DNA from: Bacteroidia bacterium
GTDB taxonomy: Bacteria > Bacteroidota > Bacteroidia > Bacteroidales > Azobacteroidaceae
DNA length: 22,696 nucleotides
Reading direction: 5' to 3'
Assembly: GCA_025996815.1 (NCBI GenBank)
Contig: BNTT01000040.1
Coordinates: 1 to 22,696 of the forward strand
Positions 1-7,171 of the stretch are shown here, piece by piece. Each line of letters starts with the position of its first letter. Within the stretch, counting starts at the first letter, position 1. The notes below the pieces were generated by a model. It worked only from the letters and a program-made list of their open reading frames with translations, did not search any database and was not told where the DNA came from. The translations under genes and the position numbers were made by a program.

Positions 1-14
1 CGACAAAAAACACA

Positions 15-104
15 AATTTTTTCCATTATAAATCCTCTTTCGGGCGCGAAAGTACGAATTTTTTCCATTATAACATCAAAAATGACGAATTTTTTCCATT
101 ATAA
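15..104. repeat. Three direct copies of a 17-base A/T-rich repeat
   Basis: AATTTTTTCCATTATAA occurs at 15-31, 57-73 and 88-104, always in the same direction. The last two copies extend leftward to a shared ACGAATTTTTTCC start. The third copy ends one base before the stop codon of the peptide transporter. No gene is visible in this stretch. The copies could be a small intergenic repeat, repeated operator sites for a gene left of the window, or slippage products. I do not recognise the motif. Confidence 0.8.
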
Positions 105-105
105 A

Positions 106-1809
106 TTATTTCGCCACTTTTTCCAAGCGTTTCATTATGGCAAAGATGAATGTTGCTGAGAGCAGGCAGATGACGATTAACACGCCCCACACTTGCCACA
201 ATTCCATCCCTGAACCCCAAATCTTGGCGATGTAACTTGTCAGGTAGTTGCCGATAGCCGTAGCCGTGAACCAGCCGCCCATCATCATCCCTTTGTATTT
301 GGGAGGAGCCACTTTGGTTACAAACGACATCCCCATCGGGCTTAAAAACAACTCGGCAAATGTTAAAATCAAATAAGTGCTAATCAGCCAATTAGGAGAA
401 ACCAATGCAGTACTCACATTACCACCCAAAGCAGCCGGACTTTGTAAAGCCTGCGATGCAAATGCCAAAATACAGAATGCACCGGCGGCAATTATCATCC
501 CAAAACCTATCTTACGAGGCGTGGAAGGCTCTTTACCTTTACTCGCCAACCATGCAAACATTCCCATAAACACAGGTGTTAAAATAATCACAAAAAATGG
601 ATTAAATTGCTGAAACAATTGCGGTTGTATCTCCAACGTAGCCACCGTATGAGTATAATTCACGAGGACTGCACCCACCGTAGCGAGTAAAACCACACCT
701 GAAATTGTTTTACTCTTCGATGTTTCCGACTGAAAAATGCTGAACGCACTGAACACAGCCACTATCAACAGTGTCAGATTCACTATGTCGAATCCAATGC
801 GCGTTAGTCCTGTGGCTTCGCCCGCCGTATAATTTTTAGCGAAATAAGTCATCGTCAATCCGTTTTGGTGGAACGACATCCAAAAGAAAATTACCACAAA
901 AAACACTAAAACCAACGCCCAGATGCGGTCTTTTGTTTCTTTCGGACTCAATTCTGCCTCAGCCACCTTGCCTTCTTTCGCATTTTTAGCAGCTAACTGC
1001 TTGGAATTGTAATCCGCGTGTTTGTAAGTGCCTCTAAATCCCATGTATATCGCAATGGAGAGTATCAACGAAATGCAAGCCACACCAAATCCATAGTTGT
1101 AAGCCCCCGAAAGAGAGGTAATATAGTTTGATGCAAATGCGCCCAAATCAGTTGTCGCAGCACCTTGTGCCACAGCCAGTTGGGTTAAAGTTTCCTTACC
1201 TTCCGGCGTAATCGTGTTAGTCAGAAATTGATTTGCCAACGATGGAATAGCTGCATTGTAGAAAAATCCGGCTTTTGCCAAAACATAATTAATCACTTTT
1301 GTTGCTGCAAACGGCGCATACATTGCACCTAAATTGATTGCCATATAGAACAGGCTGAATGCATTGTCGCGCTTGGCTTTATGTTCCGGCGCATCGTAAA
1401 GGTTGCCCACCAGCACCTGCAAATTGCCCTTAAACAGCCCCGTGCCAACCGAAATGAGTGCCAGCGCACCAATCATTGCCCAAAGAGCAGGCGAAGTGTA
1501 GGCAGCATCGGTGTTTGACGCAAACGGAATTGGGAATGCCAACAGCAAATAGCCGAAAAACATCACAACAATACCCGTCAAAATCACTTTGCCGAAGCCA
1601 ATTTTGTCGGCAATAATACCGCCAATCAACGGCATAAAATAGACTGCACCCAAAAAGTAGCCATAGATATCACCGGCTTGACCTCCGTCAAAATTAAACT
1701 TTGTTTGCAGAAAAAGCACGAAAATCGCGAGCATGGTGTAGTAACCAAACCGCTCGCCCGTGTTCGCTAATGCTAAGGCATATAAGCCTTTAGGATGATT
1801 TTTAAACAT
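106..1809 (-). CDS. POT-family proton-dependent oligopeptide (di-/tripeptide) transporter
   Basis: A 567-residue multi-pass inner-membrane protein of the POT/PTR2 branch of the major facilitator superfamily, expected to import di- and tripeptides with protons. Near the N-terminus is NTGERFGYY (residues 16-24), matching the family's ExxERFxYY proton-coupling motif except that the first acidic residue is Asn. The second PTR2 signature appears as LFYMAINLG, followed by many hydrophobic segments up to the Lys-rich C-terminus. A long hydrophilic loop with AAKNAKEGKVAEAELSPKE separates the two halves, as is usual for bacterial POT proteins. The length is normal for Bacteroidetes members, which often carry extra helices. 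The start MFKNHPKGLY fits the family. It has its own promoter just upstream and appears monocistronic. Substrate range cannot be read from the sequence. Confidence 0.93.
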   Translation of the reverse strand: MFKNHPKGLYALALANTGERFGYYTMLAIFVLFLQTKFNFDGGQAGDIYGYFLGAVYFMPLIGGIIADKIGFGKVILTGIVVMFFGYLLLAFPIPFASNTDAAYTSPALWAMIGALALISVGTGLFKGNLQVLVGNLYDAPEHKAKRDNAFSLFYMAINLGAMYAPFAATKVINYVLAKAGFFYNAAIPSLANQFLTNTITPEGKETLTQLAVAQGAATTDLGAFASNYITSLSGAYNYGFGVACISLILSIAIYMGFRGTYKHADYNSKQLAAKNAKEGKVAEAELSPKETKDRIWALVLVFFVVIFFWMSFHQNGLTMTYFAKNYTAGEATGLTRIGFDIVNLTLLIVAVFSAFSIFQSETSKSKTISGVVLLATVGAVLVNYTHTVATLEIQPQLFQQFNPFFVIILTPVFMGMFAWLASKGKEPSTPRKIGFGMIIAAGAFCILAFASQALQSPAALGGNVSTALVSPNWLISTYLILTFAELFLSPMGMSFVTKVAPPKYKGMMMGGWFTATAIGNYLTSYIAKIWGSGMELWQVWGVLIVICLLSATFIFAIMKRLEKVAK

Positions 1810-1852
1810 GTTTTTACAGTATTTATATTAATAATCAGTACAAAAATCTTTG

Positions 1853-1884
1853 CAAATTTACAACTTTTTTTTGATTTGTGCAAG
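1853..1884 (-). promoter_or_regulatory. Bacteroidetes-type promoter for the POT transporter
   Basis: Read on the minus strand, a -7 box TAAATTTG lies at 1853-1860 and a CTTG resembling the -33 TTTG at 1881-1884, 20 bases apart. It lies about 45 bases before the transporter start codon. The -33 box has one mismatch. Confidence 0.55.
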
Positions 1885-1899
1885 TTTTTTGAAAAAAAA

Positions 1900-2829
1900 T
1901 TACCTTATCACTGCCGCCATTAGTTTGTGCCGGAGGTGCACCACCCTGTACTTAGGATTGGCATCTAAAATGATTTTTTCCAACACCTCAGGGTCGTCCG
2001 GCAAATGGTAGGTGCAGATTGCCAATTTTGGGGCAAACTTTTGTAAGACCTTCGTTGCTCCGCGCAACATATCCCGTTCAGCGCCCTCAATGTCGGATTT
2101 GATGAAATCGACGCGCGTCAATTTGTTTTCTTCGGCGAACTTATCAAGGGTCGTGATAGCTATTTTTTCGGTGATGCCCTCTATGTTCAAAACAACGGAA
2201 CTTGAATTGCTACTGCCATACCCGATTGAAATATCCATTTCACACTCACTGCTTCCCAGTCCTTTTTTTACCGGATGAATCTGCCCCGCAGTATTCAAAT
2301 CGCGCGTTTTGCATAGCCACCGATACGTTTCTTCCACCGGCTCAAAGGCGTAAGCAATTGCGCCTTTGGAGGCTGCGTATGCACTAAAATCGCCAATCCA
2401 CGCACCGGCATCAATGACCACATCGCCTTTCTTGACCGTTACATCAAACGTCCCATCAACGTAACCGTAGGGTCCCTCACCCATGATTTTATCCAACGGC
2501 AGAACAACCGATTTGTCGTAATTGTCTTGATGGAAACAGCTGACAAGAAAGGTGTCTTCAAATACACCCAGCAGAATAGCGAAGTTTCTGCCCCCCGTAT
2601 CCGGAAGTTTAGCTCCGTTAAAATCAAAATAAGTCAGCTTGCCGTCGCGCTTCAACCATTTTTTCTTAAATGCTCGTGCGTGCCTGTGTACTTTTATCCA
2701 AAAAGTATCAAAAAAAATGGGGAAAATTTTTAATTCCCGCGTAACACCTTTCAGAAAATAGGCGAATGCCTCCAAGAGTGTCCAATGCTCCTCTCTAATC
2801 CCTTTCAACAAATTTTTTAACAGTTTCAT
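1900..2829 (-). CDS. FkbM-family SAM-dependent methyltransferase
   Basis: A 309-residue protein with the class I methyltransferase fold in its second half. The SAM-binding motif I is VVIDAGAWIGDFSA (residues 137-150); an acidic residue at the end of the next strand lies in AFEPVEETY; and the FkbM hallmark KSDIEGAE is at 244-251. The first ~130 residues contain a Lys/Arg-rich helical stretch that may contact membrane or substrate. FkbM proteins methylate hydroxyl groups of sugars or natural products; in Bacteroidetes they are common in surface-glycan loci, so a role in methylating a cell-surface sugar is an inference. The gene sits alone between a peptide transporter and recQ. It follows a ~200-base leader ending in a terminator hairpin 28 bases before the start codon, suggesting regulated read-through. 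Confidence 0.85.
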   Translation of the reverse strand: MKLLKNLLKGIREEHWTLLEAFAYFLKGVTRELKIFPIFFDTFWIKVHRHARAFKKKWLKRDGKLTYFDFNGAKLPDTGGRNFAILLGVFEDTFLVSCFHQDNYDKSVVLPLDKIMGEGPYGYVDGTFDVTVKKGDVVIDAGAWIGDFSAYAASKGAIAYAFEPVEETYRWLCKTRDLNTAGQIHPVKKGLGSSECEMDISIGYGSSNSSSVVLNIEGITEKIAITTLDKFAEENKLTRVDFIKSDIEGAERDMLRGATKVLQKFAPKLAICTYHLPDDPEVLEKIILDANPKYRVVHLRHKLMAAVIR

Positions 2830-2854
2830 ATTTTTATAATTTTTATAATTTTAA

Positions 2855-3080
2855 AATAAAAAACCACACCAAGGCACTAACCCCTGATGTGGCTGAATAA
2901 TTATGCTTCCAAGAAATGTTTTTGAACAGTTTTTAATTGCGCAACCTCGTGGCACTAAATTCTTGTACCCCCCCCCCCCATTTTGCACTCTGCAATAGAC
3001 TGTACACCTGATTTTGCAGGCATAACACTATCCAAACCGTGAGAGAAAAAGTTCATTTGTTTCCTTTTATTGTATTTTGG
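2855..3080 (-). ncRNA. Untranslated leader or small RNA upstream of the FkbM gene
   Basis: The ~330-base stretch between recQ and the methyltransferase holds no convincing gene. On the minus strand it runs from a good promoter to the terminator at 2858-2892, giving an RNA of about 220 bases. Visible features are a small hairpin CCTG-CAAAAT-CAGG, a run of twelve G (C on the plus strand, 2968-2979), a palindromic TTGCGCAA, and an eight-base direct repeat (GGCACTAA on the plus strand, 2873-2880 and 2951-2958), one copy of which overlaps the terminator loop. It may be a regulatory leader or a separate small RNA. I do not recognise the family. Confidence 0.5.
2858..2892 (-). terminator. Rho-independent terminator or attenuator in the FkbM-gene leader
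   Basis: On the minus strand CCACATCAGGG pairs with CCTTGGTGTGG, eleven pairs including two G-U, with a 7-base loop, followed by six T (2858-2863). The arms are 2882-2892 and 2864-2874. Only 28 bases separate it from the methyltransferase start codon and no promoter is visible between, so transcription of that gene probably needs read-through. Confidence 0.75.
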
Positions 3081-3083
3081 GCA

Positions 3084-3115
3084 CAAAGGTAAACAACTTT
3101 TTTGACAAATGCAAA
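3084..3115 (-). promoter_or_regulatory. Promoter of the FkbM-gene leader
   Basis: On the minus strand TTTG (3112-3115), a 20-base spacer and TACCTTTG (3084-3091) match the Bacteroidetes consensus exactly. It points toward the leader RNA and the FkbM gene. Confidence 0.75.
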
Positions 3116-3161
3116 TGAATATTGAATTATTTTATTCGGCGCAGTGCAATCTCTCGCAATG

Positions 3162-5039
3162 CTAATCCGCAAGAAACCGCACCGCCTGAATGACGTGCTC
3201 CTCAGCATAGTCAGGCAGTTTTTTCAGCAACTCTTCGGGCGACAACCCCCGCCCATGTTCGGCGTAGGCTTTGCTTACGTCGTCAATCACCTGCGCCATC
3301 AACTTGTCGCTCGGATTTCTGTTTTTTTTTGCTAAGCACACGTCGCAGATGCCGCATTCGGCGGCGTTTTTTTGTCCGAAATAGCGCATCAGGATTTGGC
3401 TGCGGCAGGTGTCGGTGCACGAGCCGTAGAAAATCACTTGTTCGAGGCGGTCTTTCAGGCGTTTTTGGCGCATTTCATACACGGATTTGGGGATGTTGAG
3501 GCGATGCAATTCCTCGCGATTGCGGGTGTAAAAAATTGTCGGATTTGCCTTCGCCGGAATGTAGTGGATGATGTTTTGCTTCGAGAGCGATTTAAGTGCC
3601 TCATACACAGTGTGATGCGTCATTCCTGTGCGCTGCGCCAAAAGTTCCTCGCTGATGTAGATATAATTGGAAAAAAGTCCCGTGTAAGACCGCAGCAGCA
3701 CTTGCATCACCTTGTCCAACTCGGCATCGAGTGGAATTTGGTACAGGTCGTCGCGATTGGTGGTGAACATCACTTTGGAGCGTTTCTCGGTTTCCTCCAC
3801 ATATTCGATATAGCCCGCTAAGTCCAAGAGTTTCAGCGCACTATGCGCCTGCGTCATATTGTAGTGATAGATTTTGCAAAACTCTTCGAGGATGAAATTG
3901 TGCGCCCTCCCTGCGCCTTCCCCCATCGCGATTTGGTAGAAATAGGCGAGTTTTTCGTACACCTCGAGGATAAATTCCTTTTCGGGAAATTCGTCGGGGA
4001 GGCGTTTTTTCAGTTGCGCCTGATCGCGACCGTTGTAAAGGGCTACGGCAAAGGATTTTTGCTCATCGCGACCGGCTCGTCCCGCCTCCTGAAAATACTC
4101 TTCCAGCGAACTTGGCAATTCGTAGTGAACGACCACGCGCACGTCGGGCTTGTCGATGCCCATCCCGAAGGCATTGGTGCACACAATCACGCGGCAGGAG
4201 CCGTCTTTCCACGCATTTTGCTTGCGCGTTTTCTCGTCGGAGGTCAAGCCCGCGTGAAAAAAATCGGCAACGATGCTCTGCCGTTGCAGTTCGGTGGCAA
4301 TCTCTTTGGTACGCGCCCGACTGCGGACATACACGATGGCAGTGCCGGGCACAGAGTTGAGTATCTTGATGATTTCAAACAGTTTATCCTCCGCGCGGCG
4401 CACCACGTAGGCGATATTTTTGCGCTCAAAACTCTTTTGAAAAACATTTTTTTGCTTGAAAAGCAATTTATCCTGAATGTCATCGACCACCTCAGGGGTA
4501 GCCGTAGCGGTGAGTGCGAGCACCGGCACATCGGGCAATTTCTCGCGCAAATCCGCAATCCGCAAATAGGCAGGGCGAAAATCGTAGCCCCACTGCGAGA
4601 TGCAATGCGACTCATCGACCGCCAGCATACAGACATTCAAATCGCGCAATTTAGCCAGAAACAACTCTGTGTGGAGGCGTTCGGGCGACACATACAGAAA
4701 TTTGTAATCACCAAAAATGCAGTTGTCCAATGCCACCAAAATCTCCTGATGGCTCATCCCCGAATGCACCATAGCCGCCAGAATACCCCTCTGACGCAGA
4801 TTATCCACCTGGTCTTTCATCAGCGCAATGAGCGGCGTGACGACAACGCAAATGCCCTCCATCGCCATCGTGGGCACCTGAAACGTCAGCGATTTGCCGC
4901 CACCGGTAGGCATCAGCCCAAGCGTGTCGCGCCCGCCATAAATAGACCGGATAATATCCTCCTGCAACGAGCGAAACTCATCGTAGCCCCAGTATTCCTT
5001 TAATATGTCGTGAAATTGGCTCAATGATTTATTCATCAT
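3162..5039 (-). CDS. recQ: RecQ-family ATP-dependent DNA helicase
   Basis: A 625-residue superfamily 2 DNA helicase that unwinds DNA 3' to 5' in repair and recombination. Walker A is MPTGGGKS (43-50); Walker B is DESH (142-145), running directly into the RecQ aromatic-rich loop HCISQWGYDFRP. Later motifs SPERL, TATAT and QEAGRAGRD are all present. A four-cysteine zinc site sits at C545, C562, C565 and C568 with the 17-3-3 spacing of E. coli RecQ, but close to the C-terminus, after about 200 residues that look like winged-helix material, not directly behind the helicase core. There is no room for an HRDC domain. Two Met codons begin the frame; the first was kept. It is divergently transcribed from the gene at 5149. 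It could be the shorter RecQ paralogue found in many Bacteroidetes. Confidence 0.95.
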   Translation of the reverse strand: MMNKSLSQFHDILKEYWGYDEFRSLQEDIIRSIYGGRDTLGLMPTGGGKSLTFQVPTMAMEGICVVVTPLIALMKDQVDNLRQRGILAAMVHSGMSHQEILVALDNCIFGDYKFLYVSPERLHTELFLAKLRDLNVCMLAVDESHCISQWGYDFRPAYLRIADLREKLPDVPVLALTATATPEVVDDIQDKLLFKQKNVFQKSFERKNIAYVVRRAEDKLFEIIKILNSVPGTAIVYVRSRARTKEIATELQRQSIVADFFHAGLTSDEKTRKQNAWKDGSCRVIVCTNAFGMGIDKPDVRVVVHYELPSSLEEYFQEAGRAGRDEQKSFAVALYNGRDQAQLKKRLPDEFPEKEFILEVYEKLAYFYQIAMGEGAGRAHNFILEEFCKIYHYNMTQAHSALKLLDLAGYIEYVEETEKRSKVMFTTNRDDLYQIPLDAELDKVMQVLLRSYTGLFSNYIYISEELLAQRTGMTHHTVYEALKSLSKQNIIHYIPAKANPTIFYTRNREELHRLNIPKSVYEMRQKRLKDRLEQVIFYGSCTDTCRSQILMRYFGQKNAAECGICDVCLAKKNRNPSDKLMAQVIDDVSKAYAEHGRGLSPEELLKKLPDYAEEHVIQAVRFLAD

Positions 5040-5052
5040 TAATATAACACTG

Positions 5053-5085
5053 CAAAGTTAGCATTATTTTTTGAATAATGGCAAG
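5053..5085 (-). promoter_or_regulatory. Promoter of recQ
   Basis: On the minus strand TAACTTTG (5053-5060) lies 14 bases before the recQ start, with CTTG (5082-5085) about 21 bases upstream. The spacer holds a small A/T hairpin. The -33 box is imperfect. Confidence 0.55.
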
Positions 5086-5093
5086 TTCAAGTT

Positions 5094-5124
5094 TTTGTAA
5101 ACTCAAAGAAAAGCAGTACTTTTG
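5094..5124 (+). promoter_or_regulatory. Promoter of the GHKL-ATPase gene
   Basis: TTTG (5094-5097), 19 bases, TACTTTTG (5117-5124): an exact match to the Bacteroidetes consensus, about 24 bases before the start codon at 5149. It is back-to-back with the recQ promoter. Confidence 0.8.
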
Positions 5125-5148
5125 TAACCAACTAAGAATATAAAGAAT

Positions 5149-6021
5149 ATGAGTTATAACATCGATTTAAAAGAATTTTCTTTTGACAAACGCCCCAACC
5201 CGAATGTGGGTGAAGCGGACATTGATATGCTGCTTTTCAGGGATTGTATGAATGAAATGAAGTTGATACAACCCTCGAAGCCGCTGGAAAATTATTTTTC
5301 CGACAGGGAGCAGATAGCCGAGTTTGTGCCTCCGCTTTGTGTGAAAAAATCGCTTGACGGTGCGCTCTGTTTGCGCAATTTTGCGCTATTTATGTTCGGA
5401 AAAAGGGCTTCCATCAGCCTCAATTTTCCGGATGCTTACATCTCTTTATCTATTTATAATGGCACAGACCGCAGTGCCCCCACTGCTGAGCGGCATCAAT
5501 TGAACGGGTCTATCATTGAACAGGCAAAACGGGCAATAGAGTTGTTGAATATGCAGGTTTATACCGCTTTTGACAAAACCAGCGATAAGCCCAATCAGGT
5601 TAAATATCCGGTAAGAGCCTTGCAAGAGGCATTGATAAATGCGGTGGTGCATCGCGATTATGAAATTTCAGACCCTGTCAGGATTACTGTTTTTTCGGAT
5701 AGAATCGAAATAAAATCGCCCGGCAGTTTGCATTGGGGCGTTGACCAGGAAAAATTTTTAGCCGGCAAGGCAAGCCCGAAATGGCGAAATCAAAGTTTTG
5801 CCTATTTGTTCAACAAACTCCAACTTGCGCAATCGGAAGGGCAAGGCATCCCAACCATCATACGAACAATGGCAGAAGAAGGCTGTCCCGCACCGATTTT
5901 TGAAATAGAAACCGAAAGCGTAACCTGCATTTTGCCTGCTCACCCGCGACATCAGAAAATCCGGGAAATTCAAGATAAAATAATCTTGGAAACGTTGGCG
6001 AAGTTGAAAGACAAGTCTTAG
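5149..6021 (+). CDS. ATP-binding protein of the RecG-like/Schlafen-linked type, missing the usual N-terminal domain
   Basis: A 290-residue protein whose second half looks like the HATPase_c_4 (GHKL-fold) module of proteins annotated as putative transcriptional regulator or RecG-related helicase. The N-box is QEALINAVVHRD (159-170), followed by IEIKSPGSL (187-195) and the glycine box GQGIPTI (231-237). In most relatives this module follows an AlbA_2/Schlafen-type N-terminal domain of about 120 residues; here only about 30 residues precede the conserved middle region (DMLLFRDCMNEMKL, then CLRNFALFMFGK), so that domain is absent. The good promoter and intact frame suggest the short form is expressed. 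Such proteins are frequent in accessory and defence-associated loci; the specific role is unknown. The gene is more A/T-rich than recQ and stands directly before a toxin-like nuclease gene that has its own promoter. Confidence 0.7.
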   Translation: MSYNIDLKEFSFDKRPNPNVGEADIDMLLFRDCMNEMKLIQPSKPLENYFSDREQIAEFVPPLCVKKSLDGALCLRNFALFMFGKRASISLNFPDAYISLSIYNGTDRSAPTAERHQLNGSIIEQAKRAIELLNMQVYTAFDKTSDKPNQVKYPVRALQEALINAVVHRDYEISDPVRITVFSDRIEIKSPGSLHWGVDQEKFLAGKASPKWRNQSFAYLFNKLQLAQSEGQGIPTIIRTMAEEGCPAPIFEIETESVTCILPAHPRHQKIREIQDKIILETLAKLKDKS

Positions 6022-6078
6022 CATTATTGGAGGTGGGTAAGTTCAATTAGTAACTGCGAAAAAAAATCTCGCTTTTTA

Positions 6079-6109
6079 TTTGCCAATTAAAAAATAATAC
6101 TTACCTTTG
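6079..6109 (+). promoter_or_regulatory. Promoter of the CdiA-CT-like nuclease gene
   Basis: TTTG (6079-6082), a 19-base spacer and TACCTTTG (6102-6109) match the consensus exactly, 43 bases before the start codon at 6153. A weak GCGA/TCGC hairpin with a short T run (6056-6077) just upstream may end the preceding transcript. Confidence 0.8.
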
Positions 6110-6152
6110 CGAAAAAATTAATAAATATATACAAAGCATAGTCCAAAACATT

Positions 6153-6653
6153 ATGCACACCACGGAGGAATTGCGCCAAGCCCGCGAAAAGTATGAATCT
6201 TACGACCCAAGTTGTTGGACGAAAGCCTATTTTGATGCCATTTCCGGTGGGTTTAACGTCTATCACAAAAGTCATCAATTTACACTTGTCGGAGGAGGAG
6301 GCGATGCTGAACAAATTGTAGGGCTATTGCTTGCTCAATCTAACGGCAAGCAGGTGGAGTTTTTGCCGGAACAAGGGCAGGGTAAGGGAATGCCCGACCT
6401 ACGATTTGAAGGGCAAACGTGGGATGTCAAATTCATTGAAAAAGCCAGCGAAGACACGATAAGAAAACATATAAAAGATGCCCGGAAGGCTGATAATGCG
6501 CTATTTTATTGGGGAAATGCAGATAAACTTATGGAATTGCATAGTGCAGTTAACCGGGACATTTGTAAATATCAGAAAATTAACGAATTGCACAAAATAC
6601 CCAATATTTACTATATGAATAATGGGTTGTTAAAATTACTGTGGCACAAATAA
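6153..6653 (+). CDS. Free-standing protein resembling the CdiA C-terminal (tRNase/PD-(D/E)XK) toxin domain
   Basis: A 166-residue soluble protein without signal peptide. The pattern FDAISGGFNVYHKSHQF (27-43), an acidic residue in GGGGDAEQIV (E53), VEFLPEQGQGKG (68-79), then PDLRFEGQTWDVK (81-93) fits CdiA_C-type nuclease domains found at the ends of contact-dependent inhibition proteins and some phage minor capsid proteins. PD followed after nine residues by DVK is a PD-(D/E)XK-like catalytic arrangement (D82, D91, K93), with E53 a possible extra ligand. Relatives cut tRNA or DNA in target cells. Here the domain is alone, has its own promoter, and no small immunity-like gene lies beside it: upstream is a GHKL ATPase, downstream a small RNA on the other strand. 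It could be a remnant, a cargo toxin with its antidote elsewhere, or a repurposed cellular nuclease. Family assignment is from memory of the motif pattern. Confidence 0.6.
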   Translation: MHTTEELRQAREKYESYDPSCWTKAYFDAISGGFNVYHKSHQFTLVGGGGDAEQIVGLLLAQSNGKQVEFLPEQGQGKGMPDLRFEGQTWDVKFIEKASEDTIRKHIKDARKADNALFYWGNADKLMELHSAVNRDICKYQKINELHKIPNIYYMNNGLLKLLWHK

Positions 6654-6797
6654 AAGGGACACACAACGTATCCCTTCTACTTTAACAGATATTGCTCTGT
6701 TAGGGCTGGTGGAGGACGTGGGCATTTCGCCCTTCTACCCCCGTGAACGATTCCGGATTCGAGCCGGCTAACAGACCACAACTAATCGCTCAATGAT
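6650..6797 (-). ncRNA. Free-standing structured small RNA, about 145 bases (6S-like layout, unassigned)
   Basis: On the minus strand a consensus promoter is followed by a compact structured segment and a terminator, with no gene in the same direction. The closing stem is UCUGUUAG with CUAACAGA (plus-strand 6696-6703 and 6768-6775), continued after a CC bulge by GGCU with AGCC. Inside is an unpaired region and an apical hairpin made of GGGGG/CCUCC, an internal loop, and GGGC-GAAAU-GCCC. A second UCUGUUA after the closing stem (plus-strand TAACAGA, 6684-6690) could displace its first strand and make an alternative hairpin. A long rod with an internal bubble and an apical stem recalls 6S RNA, but I see no sequence proof. 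It lacks the conserved features of RNase P, tmRNA and SRP RNA. Confidence 0.6.
6654..6676 (-). terminator. Terminator of the minus-strand small RNA
   Basis: On the minus strand AAGGGA (6671-6676) and TCCCTT (6654-6659) form a six-pair stem followed by TTATTT. It directly follows the stop of the convergent nuclease gene and may also stop that transcript. Confidence 0.6.
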
Positions 6798-6801
6798 ACT
6801 G

Positions 6802-6833
6802 CAAAGGTACGACATATTTTTCAATCCACCAAA
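6802..6833 (-). promoter_or_regulatory. Promoter of the minus-strand small RNA
   Basis: On the minus strand TTTG (6830-6833), 20 bases, TACCTTTG (6802-6809): an exact consensus. It drives leftward transcription into the structured RNA. Confidence 0.78.
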
Positions 6834-6882
6834 CGTTTTGAATGCTTTTTTCTGAATTTTGCAAAAAAAAAATTCAAAAAAT

Positions 6883-6913
6883 TTTGCAAATTAAAAAAAA
6901 AGAATTACCTTTG
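6883..6913 (+). promoter_or_regulatory. Promoter of the lipoprotein-cluster leader
   Basis: TTTG (6883-6886), 19 bases, TACCTTTG (6906-6913): an exact Bacteroidetes consensus. It is the only clear promoter upstream of the four-gene envelope cluster that begins at 7217. Confidence 0.8.
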
Positions 6914-6917
6914 TCCC

Positions 6918-7171
6918 CGAAATCTAAATAAAATTAAAGTAATGAAGACATAAAAAAACACAGAATGTGCGATTAAGCACATCGGAAGACATATTAATAA
7001 ATAGCGTTTGCTATTATTCGAGATGCTCTGAAAACCTAGTAAATTTTCAACAAAAGCAATCCTTTAGAATAAGTAGTAAATGCCTATGTGTTGAGCATGG
7101 GTATTACTTTTCTAGGATTAAGGTAATTACTAGGGACCACAGAGCATGGAGAAGGTATCCATGCTTTTTTT
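6918..7171 (+). ncRNA. Structured leader or small RNA ending in a terminator, upstream of the lipoprotein gene
   Basis: About 250 bases without a credible gene lie between promoter and terminator. Visible helices: ATGTGC/GCACAT (6965-6982), AATAGC/GCTATT (7000-7015), TGAAAA/TTTTCA (7029-7049) enclosed by CTATTATTC/GAATAAGTAG (7011-7019 with 7067-7076), and a long hairpin around 7101-7130. ATGCTCTG (7023-7030) can pair perfectly with CAGAGCAT (7140-7147), which overlaps the first arm of the terminator hairpin; the two pairings exclude each other, as in an attenuator. GAGCATGG occurs twice (7093-7100 and in the terminator arm), offering a further alternative partner. It resembles in part the leader at 21330-21590. 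No known riboswitch class recognised. Confidence 0.55.
7144..7171 (+). terminator. Rho-independent terminator before the lipoprotein gene
   Basis: GCATGGA (7144-7150) and TCCATGC (7158-7164) form a perfect seven-pair stem with a 7-base loop, followed by seven T. The next start codon is 45 bases downstream with no intervening promoter, so it probably acts as an attenuator. Confidence 0.85.

Noticed and set aside
3843..5003. Long open frame (386 codons) opposite recQ
   Set aside because: It is an antisense shadow of a well-conserved helicase; the translation is His/Arg-rich with no family features.
6697..6778. Plus-strand tRNA-like element: a CTGTTAG/CTAACAG seven-pair stem followed by ACCA, with TTCGA nearby
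   Set aside because: The T-arm and D-arm do not form properly, no seven-base anticodon loop is visible, and the promoter and terminator both point to transcription of the opposite strand.
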